21,395 nt of DNA, taken from the NCBI GenBank assembly GCA_964484045.1, contig CAZAEP010000012.1, positions 1-21,395 on the forward strand, in the 5' to 3' direction. This document shows, one piece after another, positions 7,402 to 14,670 of this stretch. The notes beneath the pieces are model-generated. The model ran no database searches. It worked only from the letters and a program-made list of their open reading frames with translations, and was not told where the DNA came from. The position numbers were made by a program, and so were the translations under genes. The stretch's first letter is position 1; the number at the start of each line of letters is the position of its first letter. The stretch comes from J134 sp964484045. GTDB taxonomy: Bacteria; Pseudomonadota; Alphaproteobacteria; Sphingomonadales; Rhodothalassiaceae.

Positions 7402-9942
7402 TTATGCCGTGCGCAGCACCGCCGCCGGTCGCACGGCCAGCGCGGCCCACGTCCCGAGCAGGCCGAAGGCGAGGGTCGCCAGGGCGCTCAGGCCGACCGT
7501 CAGCGCCATGGTGCCGGGAAAGAGGGTGAAGTCGAGGTCCATGACCTTCGTCACCACGATCCATCCCGCAAGCCCGCCGAGAGCGAGGCCGACGATCCCG
7601 GTCAGAACCCCCAGAAGCGCGCTCTCGATGCCGTGGGCGAGAAGAATGTCGCGCCGCACGGCACCCAGCACCTTCATGATCGCCGCGTCGTAAAGGCGAT
7701 GGCGATAACCCGCGGCCATGGCGCCCGCGAGCACGAGGATCCCGGCGAGAACGGTGATCACGGCGGTCGCCCGCACCGCCGTGCCGATCTCGCCCAGAAG
7801 CGCATTGACCGAGGCCAGCACCTCTTTCATGCGCACCGCGGTGACATTGGGGAAACGGTCGGTGAGCGTCCGGTAGGCGCGACGTTCGGCCTCGCCCTCG
7901 GCCTCGAGCGTCGCCATGTAGCCGTGCGGCGCGGCGGCGAGCGTGTGGGGATCGAAGAGAAGGACGAAATTGAAGCCGAAGGTGCCCCATTCGACCTCGC
8001 GCAGGGATGCGACGGTGGCGGTGATCGCGCGCCCGAGCACGGAGATCGTGATCGTGTCGCCGACACCGAGGCCGAGTCCGCGCGCCTCTTCCGCCGACAT
8101 CGATATCAGCGGCGGGCCGTCATAGTCGGCGGGCCACCATTCTCCGGCAACGAGCGCATTGCCCTCGGGAATGTCGATCGCATAGGAGAGCCCGCGATCG
8201 CCGTGCAGGACCCAGGCCGAGCCGGGGTCGGGCTCCACCTCGGCCGCCGGCACACCCTTTACATGGGTGATCCTGCCGCGCAGGGAGGGCACGGTGACGA
8301 GATTGCTCACCCCCGGCAGGCTGCGCGCGGTGGCGACGAAGTCGGCATATTGATCGGGCTGGATGTCGACGAAGAAAAAGGCCGGCGCGCGGTCGGGGAT
8401 CTGCTCGGCCACTTCGCGGTTCATATTGCCCTCGATGAGCGCCAGCGCGGCGAAGAGGGTGAGCCCGAGACCGAGCGAGACCACCACCGGACCGGTCGCC
8501 GCACCCGGACGGTGGAGGTTGGCGACGGCCATCCTCAGCCCGGGATGCCCGGGTCGCGGCATGCGCGCGGCAAGGCGTTCGAGCCCCCAGCCGGTGGCGC
8601 GCAGAAGCGCGAGCGCCAGAACGGCGGCGATCGCGAAACCGGCGGTGAGCGCGCGCTGATCGGAAAGTCCCACCGCGGTGGCGATGACGAGGCCCCCGGC
8701 TGCGACGGCGAGCGCGATATGGCCCGCGCGCGGTCGGCGGCGCACGGGCGCGACCGCCTTGCGAAAGAGACGCGCCGCCGGGAGATCGCGGGCGCGACCC
8801 AGGGGCCAGGCCGTGAAAACCACCGTGATGAGGAGGCCATAGAGCGTCGCCACGAGAAGCGGCTCGGCATGGATCCCGAAACGCGCCGGCACCGGCAGCG
8901 CATCACCCCAGAGGGCGGCGAGCGCCGCCGGCAGCGCTGCACCGATGCCGAGCCCGACCGCCACCGCGAGCAGGGCGAGCAGCATCACCGCGAGAAGATA
9001 GACCGCAAAGACGGTGCCGCCGGGGGCGCCGAGAATCTTGAGCGTGGCGATGGTATCCGCGCGACGGTCGAGATAGGCGCGCACGGCGTTGCCGACACCG
9101 ACGCCGCCGACGGTGAGCGCGGTCAGCCCCACGAGAATGAGGAAGGTGCCCATGCGATCGACGAACGCGCGGATGCCGGGTGCGGCGGTGTCGCGGGTGC
9201 GGATCCGCCAGTCGGCATCGGGAAAGGCGGCCTTGAGGTCGGCCTGCCAGTCGGAAATCGCGACGCCGTCGGCGAGGCGGATCTTGTAGGAATAGGTCGC
9301 GAGACTGCCGAAGGTGACGAGCCCGGTGGCCGGCACGGCCTCCCAGGCGACGATCGCCGAGGGACCAAGCTGGAAGCCGAGATTGGCGCGATCGGGTTCA
9401 TGGGCGATCCCTGCCCTGACCTCGAAATCGACCTTGCCGAGACGCAGCATGTCGCCGATGCCGATCGACAGCCTGTCGGCAAGATCGGGATCGACGACGA
9501 CGCCCCAGCGTCCGTCGCGCCTGGCAAGGGCGTCGGCAAGCGGCATCGCCGGCGTGAGGCGGACTCCGCCGTAAAAGGGGTAACGCCCGTCGACGGCGCG
9601 CATCTCGACCAGCGTGCGTTCGCCGCTTGCGGGGGCGAAGCCGTTGGTGCGCAGACGCAGCGACTGCGAAACGGTGCCGCGCGCCTCGAGCCAGGCGCGT
9701 GCGGTATCATCGATCTCGCGCTGGAGAAGCCGGAGCTCGGCATCGCCGGCAAGCAGGGTCTGGCCCTCTTCCGTCATGCCGGCGATGAGCGCGGAGGCCA
9801 GCGAGCCGACGCCGGCGATCGCCGCCACGCCGAGGATGAGGCAGGCGAGAAAGATACGGAAGCCGCGCAGGCCCTCGCGCAACTCGCGCAGGGCGAGACG
9901 CAGGACCACCGGCAGGCCGGTCGCGTGGCTCAGCGCCCTCAT
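7402..9942 (-). CDS. ybbP: FtsX-type ABC transporter permease (YbbP-like)
   Basis: This 846-residue membrane protein has the duplicated architecture of large MacB/FtsX-type permeases: an N-terminal membrane helix (about 29-52), a long periplasmic domain, a block of helices from about 265 to 470, another helix near 490-510, a second periplasmic domain, and three C-terminal helices (about 730-840). Its length and its position directly after an ATPase gene next to tesA match E. coli YbbP. Transporters of this type usually work as mechanotransmission or lipid/lipoprotein machines; the YbbAP substrate is not settled, although the tesA link suggests envelope lipids or hydrophobic compounds. Its ATG overlaps the ATPase stop by 4 bases (9939-9942). 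Confidence 0.92.
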   Translation of the reverse strand: MRALSHATGLPVVLRLALRELREGLRGFRIFLACLILGVAAIAGVGSLASALIAGMTEEGQTLLAGDAELRLLQREIDDTARAWLEARGTVSQSLRLRTNGFAPASGERTLVEMRAVDGRYPFYGGVRLTPAMPLADALARRDGRWGVVVDPDLADRLSIGIGDMLRLGKVDFEVRAGIAHEPDRANLGFQLGPSAIVAWEAVPATGLVTFGSLATYSYKIRLADGVAISDWQADLKAAFPDADWRIRTRDTAAPGIRAFVDRMGTFLILVGLTALTVGGVGVGNAVRAYLDRRADTIATLKILGAPGGTVFAVYLLAVMLLALLAVAVGLGIGAALPAALAALWGDALPVPARFGIHAEPLLVATLYGLLITVVFTAWPLGRARDLPAARLFRKAVAPVRRRPRAGHIALAVAAGGLVIATAVGLSDQRALTAGFAIAAVLALALLRATGWGLERLAARMPRPGHPGLRMAVANLHRPGAATGPVVVSLGLGLTLFAALALIEGNMNREVAEQIPDRAPAFFFVDIQPDQYADFVATARSLPGVSNLVTVPSLRGRITHVKGVPAAEVEPDPGSAWVLHGDRGLSYAIDIPEGNALVAGEWWPADYDGPPLISMSAEEARGLGLGVGDTITISVLGRAITATVASLREVEWGTFGFNFVLLFDPHTLAAAPHGYMATLEAEGEAERRAYRTLTDRFPNVTAVRMKEVLASVNALLGEIGTAVRATAVITVLAGILVLAGAMAAGYRHRLYDAAIMKVLGAVRRDILLAHGIESALLGVLTGIVGLALGGLAGWIVVTKVMDLDFTLFPGTMALTVGLSALATLAFGLLGTWAALAVRPAAVLRTA

Positions 9943-10664
9943 GGTGTCGTCGCTTCCGGCAGCAGGACCTTTCCGGCAGGGATCTCCGCCCGCACGATGC
10001 GGCCGTCGCGCATATGAAGGATGCGCCCGCAGCGGGCGGCGAGCGCCGGGTCGTGCGTGACGAGGACGAGCGTCGTCCCGCGCGCGCGATGGAGAGCGAA
10101 CATGAGATCGATGATCGTCGCCCCGGTGGCGTGATCGAGATTGCCCGTGGGCTCGTCGGCGAACAGAAGCACGGGATCGGGAGCGAGCGCCCGGGCGAGC
10201 GCGACGCGCTGCTGCTCGCCGCCTGAAAGCTGCGCCGGATAGTGCCCGAGACGATGCGCGAGCCCGACCGCCGCGAGTTCCTCCTCGGCGCGCGCGAACG
10301 CATCGCGGCGCCCGGCAAGCTCGAGCGGCACGGCGACATTCTCGAGCGCCGTCATGGTCGGAATGAGGTGGAAGGACTGGAAGACGATGCCGATGCGCTC
10401 GCGGCGATGAAGCGCGAGGCGGTCCTCGTCCCCGCCGGCAAGATCGAGTCCGTCGACGAGAACGCGGCCGGCGGAAGCCTGCTCGACGCCGCTCATCACC
10501 GCCATCAGGGTCGATTTCCCCGAGCCCGACGGCCCGACGATGCCGAGCGCCTCGCCGCGTGCGACGGTCAGATCGACGCCGCGCAGGACATGGACCGGGC
10601 CGGCGCCGCTTGCGAGTGTCAGCTCGACGCCTTCGAGATTGATTATCGCCTCGCCGCTCGCCAT
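9939..10664 (-). CDS. ybbA: ABC transporter ATP-binding protein (YbbA-like)
   Basis: The 241-residue ATPase of the LolD/MacB/FtsE class energises the adjacent FtsX-type permease. All nucleotide-binding elements are present: Walker A GPSGSGKST (44-52), Q-loop Gln96 in FQSFHLIPTMTALENV, signature LSGGEQQR (146-153), Walker B LLFADEPTGNLD (166-177) and switch His204. The start at 10664 has GGAG six bases upstream. An in-frame ATG at 10676 has none and lies inside CCATGG, where the divergent tesA also begins. The last 15 residues extend past the conserved domain. The gene is translationally coupled to ybbP. The tesA / ybbA-ybbP arrangement is the same as in E. coli. Confidence 0.94.
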   Translation of the reverse strand: MASGEAIINLEGVELTLASGAGPVHVLRGVDLTVARGEALGIVGPSGSGKSTLMAVMSGVEQASAGRVLVDGLDLAGGDEDRLALHRRERIGIVFQSFHLIPTMTALENVAVPLELAGRRDAFARAEEELAAVGLAHRLGHYPAQLSGGEQQRVALARALAPDPVLLFADEPTGNLDHATGATIIDLMFALHRARGTTLVLVTHDPALAARCGRILHMRDGRIVRAEIPAGKVLLPEATTP

Positions 10665-10674
10665 CTTCTGCTCC

Positions 10675-11403
10675 ATGGATTTCTTATACGCGTTGGTGGC
10701 ATACGGCCTGTCGTGCGCGCGGATCCGGCGCGCGACAGGAGCGCTGGCTATCTTAGCCGTCTCGGCCTCCCTTTGTCTTGCGCTGCCGGCGACGGCGCGC
10801 GAGATCATTATCCTGGGTTTCGGCGACAGTCTCATGGCCGGTTATGGATTGGCTCCCGGCGAGTCCTTCCCGGCGCAGCTCGAAGCCGCGCTCAAGGCGC
10901 GTCTCGGCGCCCGGGTGCGGGTCCTCGATGCCGGGGTTTCGGGCGATACCAGCGCCGGCGGCCGGGCGCGGCTCGACTGGGTTCTCGCGTCGCTCCCCGA
11001 GGGTCCGCCCGATCTTCTGATCCTCGAGCTCGGCGCCAATGACGCCCTGCGCGGCATCGATCCCGCGCTGACGCGGGTCAATCTCGCAGCGATCCTGGAG
11101 ACGCTTCGCGACCGCCGCATTCCGGTGCTCCTCGCCGGCATGCGAGCGCCGCCGAACATGGGCGCGGACTATGCACGCGCTTTCGATGCGATCTATCCCG
11201 AGCTTGCGGAGGAATACGCCGTGGCCGCCTTCTACCCCTTCTTCCTCGACGGCGTCGCCGCCGAGCGCGCGCTCAATCAGGCGGATGGCATCCATCCCAC
11301 GGCGGAAGGGGTGGCGCTCATCGTCGCGCGCATCCTGCCCTCCGTGCTGGAGGCGCTCGCAACCGCGCAGCATGCAGACGGAAAGGAGGCGGAAAGGCCA
11401 TGA
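10675..11403 (+). CDS. tesA: TesA-like SGNH-family esterase / lysophospholipase (arylesterase), periplasmic
   Basis: TesA is a multifunctional periplasmic thioesterase, protease-I and lysophospholipase-L1 type hydrolase. The 242-residue product has an N-terminal hydrophobic export signal ending in LPATA (cleavage after about residue 41) and the four SGNH blocks: GFGDSLMAGYGL with nucleophile Ser52, Gly90 in GVSGDTSAGG, GAND with Asn122, and DGIHP with Asp204 and His207. The signal is longer than usual; in-frame TTG 10693 or GTG 10696 would shorten it and cannot be excluded. Its start is only 11 bases from the divergent ybbA start, so its promoter must lie inside ybbA. It overlaps thpR by 4 bases (ATGA). 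Confidence 0.93.
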   Translation: MDFLYALVAYGLSCARIRRATGALAILAVSASLCLALPATAREIIILGFGDSLMAGYGLAPGESFPAQLEAALKARLGARVRVLDAGVSGDTSAGGRARLDWVLASLPEGPPDLLILELGANDALRGIDPALTRVNLAAILETLRDRRIPVLLAGMRAPPNMGADYARAFDAIYPELAEEYAVAAFYPFFLDGVAAERALNQADGIHPTAEGVALIVARILPSVLEALATAQHADGKEAERP

Positions 11404-12014
11404 TCCGCCTCTTCGTCGGTCTGGAGCTTCCGACCGCAACCCGGCAGGCGCTCGCTCTCCTGCGCGGCGGCGTCGACGGCGCGCGCTGGCAAACGGACGC
11501 GCAGTATCACCTCACCCTGCGCTTCATCGGCGAGGTCGAAACCCGCCGCGCGGGCGAGATCGCGGATGCCCTGGGACGCATCCGTTTCGCGCCCTTCGCA
11601 CTCGACATCGAAGGGCTCGGCGTCTTCGGAAAGCTCAGGAAACCGCGGGCGCTGTGGGCCGGCGTGCGCGATCCGGCACCGCTCAAGCACCTGCACGAGA
11701 AGATCGATCAGGCGCTGGACCGTGTCGGCATCGCGCCCGAGACGCGCAAATATCGCCCGCATGTGACGCTGGCGCGTTTCCGCGGTCGTTGCGCACGGCT
11801 CGAGCGCTACCTCGTCGATCACCGGGACTTTGCGACGCCGCGGATCACGGTCGATCATTTCGCCCTCTTCTCCAGTCATCTCGGCCATGAGGGGGCGCGC
11901 TATGTCGTCGAAGCGCGCTTTGCCGCCTCAGGCGTCGAAGCGGTCGAGGATGCGTTCGACCTGGCCGAGATAGCCGCCGCCGAAGAGACGGACATGCACA
12001 AGGAGCGGCCATAG
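11400..12014 (+). CDS. thpR: RNA 2',3'-cyclic phosphodiesterase (2H family, ThpR/LigT)
   Basis: ThpR hydrolyses RNA 2',3'-cyclic phosphates to 2'-phosphates and shows 2'-5' RNA ligase activity in vitro. The 204-residue protein has both catalytic HxTx motifs, HLTL (His37, Thr39) and HVTL (His121, Thr123), in the symmetric 2H fold, with VGLELP at the N-terminus and YVVEARF at the end of the family core. The ATG overlaps the tesA stop, so the two are probably co-translated. The family usually ends near residue 175-180; here about 28 extra acidic residues follow, and their DNA is antisense to the conserved 3' end of the fructosamine-kinase gene. This tail probably arose from loss of an earlier stop. 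Confidence 0.94.
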   Translation: MIRLFVGLELPTATRQALALLRGGVDGARWQTDAQYHLTLRFIGEVETRRAGEIADALGRIRFAPFALDIEGLGVFGKLRKPRALWAGVRDPAPLKHLHEKIDQALDRVGIAPETRKYRPHVTLARFRGRCARLERYLVDHRDFATPRITVDHFALFSSHLGHEGARYVVEARFAASGVEAVEDAFDLAEIAAAEETDMHKERP

Positions 12015-12788
12015 CAGATAGAGCGCGCGGCGGGCTTCGAAAAAGCCCGGTGCGATCGGCCGCATCTCGCCATAGGCGGCGAAAAAGCGCGGGCCCGGGT
12101 TGTCGAAAAGGGTGAGAAAGGCGAGGTCCATCTCGCCATGGCCGAAGCTTATGGCGGGGTCGAGAAAGCCGCTGACGCGGCCGCCCGCGCACAGGATATT
12201 GCCGCCCCAGAGATCGCCATGAAGAAGCTCCGGCCGCGCCGGCGGCTCGAGCCAGCGATCGAGACGCCCCGCGAGACGCTCGATGCGGGTCCAGATCGCG
12301 GCGGGAAGCCGCCCGGCGTCGAGCGCCAGACGCGCCATGTACAGGAGCCGATGCTCGCGAAAAAAGGCGATCCAGTCACGAAGCTGCGGGTTGGGCTGCG
12401 GCAGGGGCCCGATCACCGTCGTCTCGTCAAAGCCGAAGCGCCCGGCTGTCTCCGCGTGCAGTTGCGCGAGACGGCGCGCGACATCGACCTCGGCATCGCG
12501 GGCGAGTCCGCTCCGTCCGGGCAGCCACTCGAGGACAAGAAGGCGCGGTTCGGCGTGAAGAACGGCGGGGACGGGAAAGCCCGGCACCCTGGCGAGACGC
12601 GCGAGCATGCGCGCCTCGAGAAGCGCCGTATCGACCCCCTGCGCGCCCGGTTCCTTGGCCACGCAGCAGGTGCCATCGGCGAAGTCGACGCGGGCGACGC
12701 TGCCGATATCGCCGCCCGCGAGGGGGGTCGTGCACTCCGGCCGCTTGCCGAGCGCGGCCTCGAGCCTATCGCCGAGCGATGGCCGCAT
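11928..12788 (-). CDS. Fructosamine/ketosamine-3-kinase family protein
   Basis: Members phosphorylate ketosamines bound to protein lysines, which makes the sugar adduct unstable and repairs glycated protein. The 286-residue product has the family pattern: GGDIGSVARV (25-34), AKEPG with nucleotide-binding Lys45, the phosphotransferase loop LLHGDLWGGN with Asp192 and Asn197, the metal-binding DPA segment (Asp210) followed by FGHGEMDLAF, and the C-terminal FGGGYLGQVERIL. The ATG at 12788 gives the normal N-terminus, lacks an obvious ribosome-binding site, and overlaps the phosphatase gene upstream by 23 bases, which suggests coupling. Bacterial members act mainly on ribulosamine or erythrulosamine rather than fructosamine. 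The 3' end overlaps thpR antisense by 87 bases. Confidence 0.93.
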   Translation of the reverse strand: MRPSLGDRLEAALGKRPECTTPLAGGDIGSVARVDFADGTCCVAKEPGAQGVDTALLEARMLARLARVPGFPVPAVLHAEPRLLVLEWLPGRSGLARDAEVDVARRLAQLHAETAGRFGFDETTVIGPLPQPNPQLRDWIAFFREHRLLYMARLALDAGRLPAAIWTRIERLAGRLDRWLEPPARPELLHGDLWGGNILCAGGRVSGFLDPAISFGHGEMDLAFLTLFDNPGPRFFAAYGEMRPIAPGFFEARRALYLLWPLLVHVRLFGGGYLGQVERILDRFDA

Positions 12789-13275
12789 GGTCGGGAAAAT
12801 GCCGGTGCAGGACGTGGTCGAAGAGCCCCCTCGCGGCGGCCTCGATGAGGTCGAGACAACCCTCGAAGCCGCCCGCGCCGCCGAAATAGGGATCGGGCAC
12901 CTCATCGAGGCCGACCTCCGGTGCATAGGAGAGAAAGAGCGCGAGCCGGGCACCGTGCGCCTCGGGCGCGAGGCGCTCGAGATGCGCGAGATTGTCGCGA
13001 TCCATGGCGATCAGATAGTCGAAATTCCCGAAGTCCCCGGCCTGCACCTGCCGCGCTCGCTGGCCCGAGATGTCGATGCCGCGGGCACGCGCCGCCCGCA
13101 TCGCCCGCGGATCGGGGGGCTCGCCGACATGATAGCGACTGGTGCCGGCGGAATCGGTCGCGATACCGTTCGCACGATCGAGCAGCCCGGCTTCGGCGGC
13201 GAGGCGACGAAACGCCCCCTCCGCCATCGGCGAGCGACAGATATTGCCCATGCAGACGAACAGCACGCGAACCAT
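12766..13275 (-). CDS. Low-molecular-weight protein-tyrosine-phosphatase family protein
   Basis: This 169-residue phosphatase has the P-loop CMGNICRS near the N-terminus (nucleophile Cys8, Arg14) and the general-acid motif DPYFGG (Asp128, Tyr130), with SAGTSRYHVGEPPD between them. The start is well supported by GGAG 8 bases before the ATG. It overlaps the fructosamine-kinase family gene by 23 bases. Published work on bacterial FN3K homologues notes such neighbours and shows that LMW-PTP-A type enzymes can dephosphorylate ribulosamine-5-phosphate on proteins. Here it may therefore make substrate for the kinase rather than act on phosphotyrosine; that is inference from context. Confidence 0.94.
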   Translation of the reverse strand: MVRVLFVCMGNICRSPMAEGAFRRLAAEAGLLDRANGIATDSAGTSRYHVGEPPDPRAMRAARARGIDISGQRARQVQAGDFGNFDYLIAMDRDNLAHLERLAPEAHGARLALFLSYAPEVGLDEVPDPYFGGAGGFEGCLDLIEAAARGLFDHVLHRHFPDHAAIARR

Positions 13276-13383
13276 GATGCGGTCTCCCCTTCCGGTGCTC
13301 CTTGTTAGCCGATCGCGGGGGATAAAAAAACGGCGCCGCGCGATCCGGGGCGAGGTGGGTCTGAAGGAAGCCGGGTCAAGGCT

Positions 13384-13404
13384 ATCGATATCGATCCGTG
13401 GATC
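13384..13404. promoter_or_regulatory. Overlapping palindromes upstream of the sirtuin gene
   Basis: ATCGATATCGAT (13384-13395) is a perfect 12-base palindrome, and GATCC-GT-GGATC (13393-13404) is a second one that shares three bases with it. Both lie just before a -10-like TATTCT (13407-13412), where a -35 box would be, in the 215-base gap between the divergent phosphatase and sirtuin genes. The arrangement fits a dimeric regulator site, but no regulator is known. Confidence 0.35.
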
Positions 13405-13490
13405 TGTATTCTGCGCGTGATTCCTCATCGGCCCTGCGCGCGATGTTGCATGCGGCGCGGGCCGGGGCGATCGAGAGGGAGGACACAGCC

Positions 13491-14198
13491 ATGCGAGGCT
13501 GTCGCCATGTCGTGATCCTGACCGGTGCCGGCATTTCCGCCGAATCCGGACTCTCCACCTTCCGCGACGAGGGCGGGCTGTGGGCGAAACACCGCATCGA
13601 GGACGTGGCGACGCCGGACGCCTTCGCCCGCGATCCGGAGCGCGTGCAGACGTTCTACAATCTGCGCCGGCGCGAACTCGCACGCGTCGCCCCCAATGCC
13701 GCGCACAAGGCGCTGGCGCGGCTCGAATCGGAACTCGACGGCGAGGTGCTCGTGGTGACACAGAATGTCGACGACCTGCACGAGCGCGCCGGCAGCCGCC
13801 GGGTGCTGCACATGCACGGCGAGCTCAGGAAGGCCCGTTGCCTCGATTGCGCCGCCGTCGTGGCGTGGGAGGGCGACATTGCCCAGGGAGATCGCTGCCC
13901 GGTATGCGCAAGAGGGAGGCTGCGCCCGCACATCGTCTGGTTCGGCGAGATCCCCTTCCACATGGACGAGATCGAACGGGCGATCGCGCACGCCGACCTC
14001 TTCGTCTCCATCGGCACCTCGGGCGCCGTCTATCCCGCGGCCGGCTTCGTCGGCCTTGCGCGCTCGCTCGGCCGCGCGCACACGGTCGAGCTCAATCTCG
14101 AGCCCTCGGAGGGCCGACATCTCTTCGCCGAGGGCCATTACGGACCGGCGACCGAGATCGTGCCCGCCTTCGTCGAAGGCCTTCTCGAAAAGAGCTAG
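13491..14198 (+). CDS. cobB: NAD-dependent protein deacylase, sirtuin (CobB-like, class III)
   Basis: Sirtuins remove acyl groups from lysines using NAD. The 235-residue protein contains GAGISAESGLSTFRD (12-26), TQNVDDLHERAG (90-101), catalytic His109 in HMHGEL, a zinc site of two CxxC pairs (C117/C120 and C136/C139), and the GTSG nucleotide motif further on. Tyr56 and Arg59 in FYNLRR match the Y-x-x-R pair that in SIRT5 and CobB binds succinyl or malonyl groups, so desuccinylase activity is predicted as well as deacetylation. ATG 13491 is preceded by GGGAGGA at a 7-base spacing. A GTG at 13398 would add 31 residues. The gene stands alone between two minus-strand genes. Confidence 0.95.
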   Translation: MRGCRHVVILTGAGISAESGLSTFRDEGGLWAKHRIEDVATPDAFARDPERVQTFYNLRRRELARVAPNAAHKALARLESELDGEVLVVTQNVDDLHERAGSRRVLHMHGELRKARCLDCAAVVAWEGDIAQGDRCPVCARGRLRPHIVWFGEIPFHMDEIERAIAHADLFVSIGTSGAVYPAAGFVGLARSLGRAHTVELNLEPSEGRHLFAEGHYGPATEIVPAFVEGLLEKS

Positions 14199-14632
14199 TC
14201 CCCCCTGTCGGCCGCGGTCTCGATGCGGTCCATGTCGGCATCCGAGAGGCCGAAATGGTGCCCCACCTCGTGAATCAGCACATGGCGCACGAGACGGTCG
14301 AGGGTCTCGCCGGAATCCGCCCAGTAATCGAGAATCGGGCGGCGATAGAGAAAGATCATGTCGGGTTCCGCGGGGGCGTCGAAACCGCTCTTCTCGGCAA
14401 GGCTCACCCCCTGATAGAGTCCGAGGAGCCCGAACGGATCGTCCGCCATGCCGAGGCATCTGAGCGTCTCCTCGTCGGGGAATTCGACGACGCGGAAGAC
14501 GACGCCGTCAAGATGCGCCCGCAGGGGCTCGGGGATGGTGGCCACCGCCTCGGCGGCAAGGGCCGCGATCTCGTCGGCGCTCGGGGCACACCGGCCGTGC
14601 CAGGGCGAAGGCGGGGCTTGCATCCGGGCCAT
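14195..14632 (-). CDS. Small zincin-like metallopeptidase (Zincin_1 / PF06262 type)
   Basis: The 145-residue protein ends with a zinc-metalloprotease helix, HVLIHEVGHHFGLSD, containing HExxH (His121, Glu122, His125) and a downstream Asp131 as probable third ligand, the minigluzincin-like pattern of this family. Upstream conserved parts are IPEPLRAHLDGVVFRVVEFP, LLGLYQGVSL and PDMIFLYRRPIL. No signal peptide or membrane segment is seen, so it is probably cytoplasmic. Its substrate is unknown. The ATG at 14632 has GAGG 5 bases upstream. Its TAG stop and the sirtuin TAG are the two strands of one CTAG at 14195-14198. Confidence 0.9.
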   Translation of the reverse strand: MARMQAPPSPWHGRCAPSADEIAALAAEAVATIPEPLRAHLDGVVFRVVEFPDEETLRCLGMADDPFGLLGLYQGVSLAEKSGFDAPAEPDMIFLYRRPILDYWADSGETLDRLVRHVLIHEVGHHFGLSDADMDRIETAADRGD

Positions 14633-14670
14633 CGCGGCCTCACTCTCGCATGAGAAAGGAGGGAACGGGC

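Noticed and set aside
7366..10017. 883-codon open frame on the plus strand, opposite ybbP
   Set aside because: It is exactly antisense to a clear permease gene, is very rich in Arg, Gly, Glu and His, has no domain or ribosome-binding site, and is explained by the scarcity of stop codons in GC-rich DNA.
13398..13490. N-terminal extension of the sirtuin from GTG 13398
   Set aside because: The strong ribosome-binding site before ATG 13491 and the usual family N-terminus favour the shorter form, although long and short CobB forms are known elsewhere.
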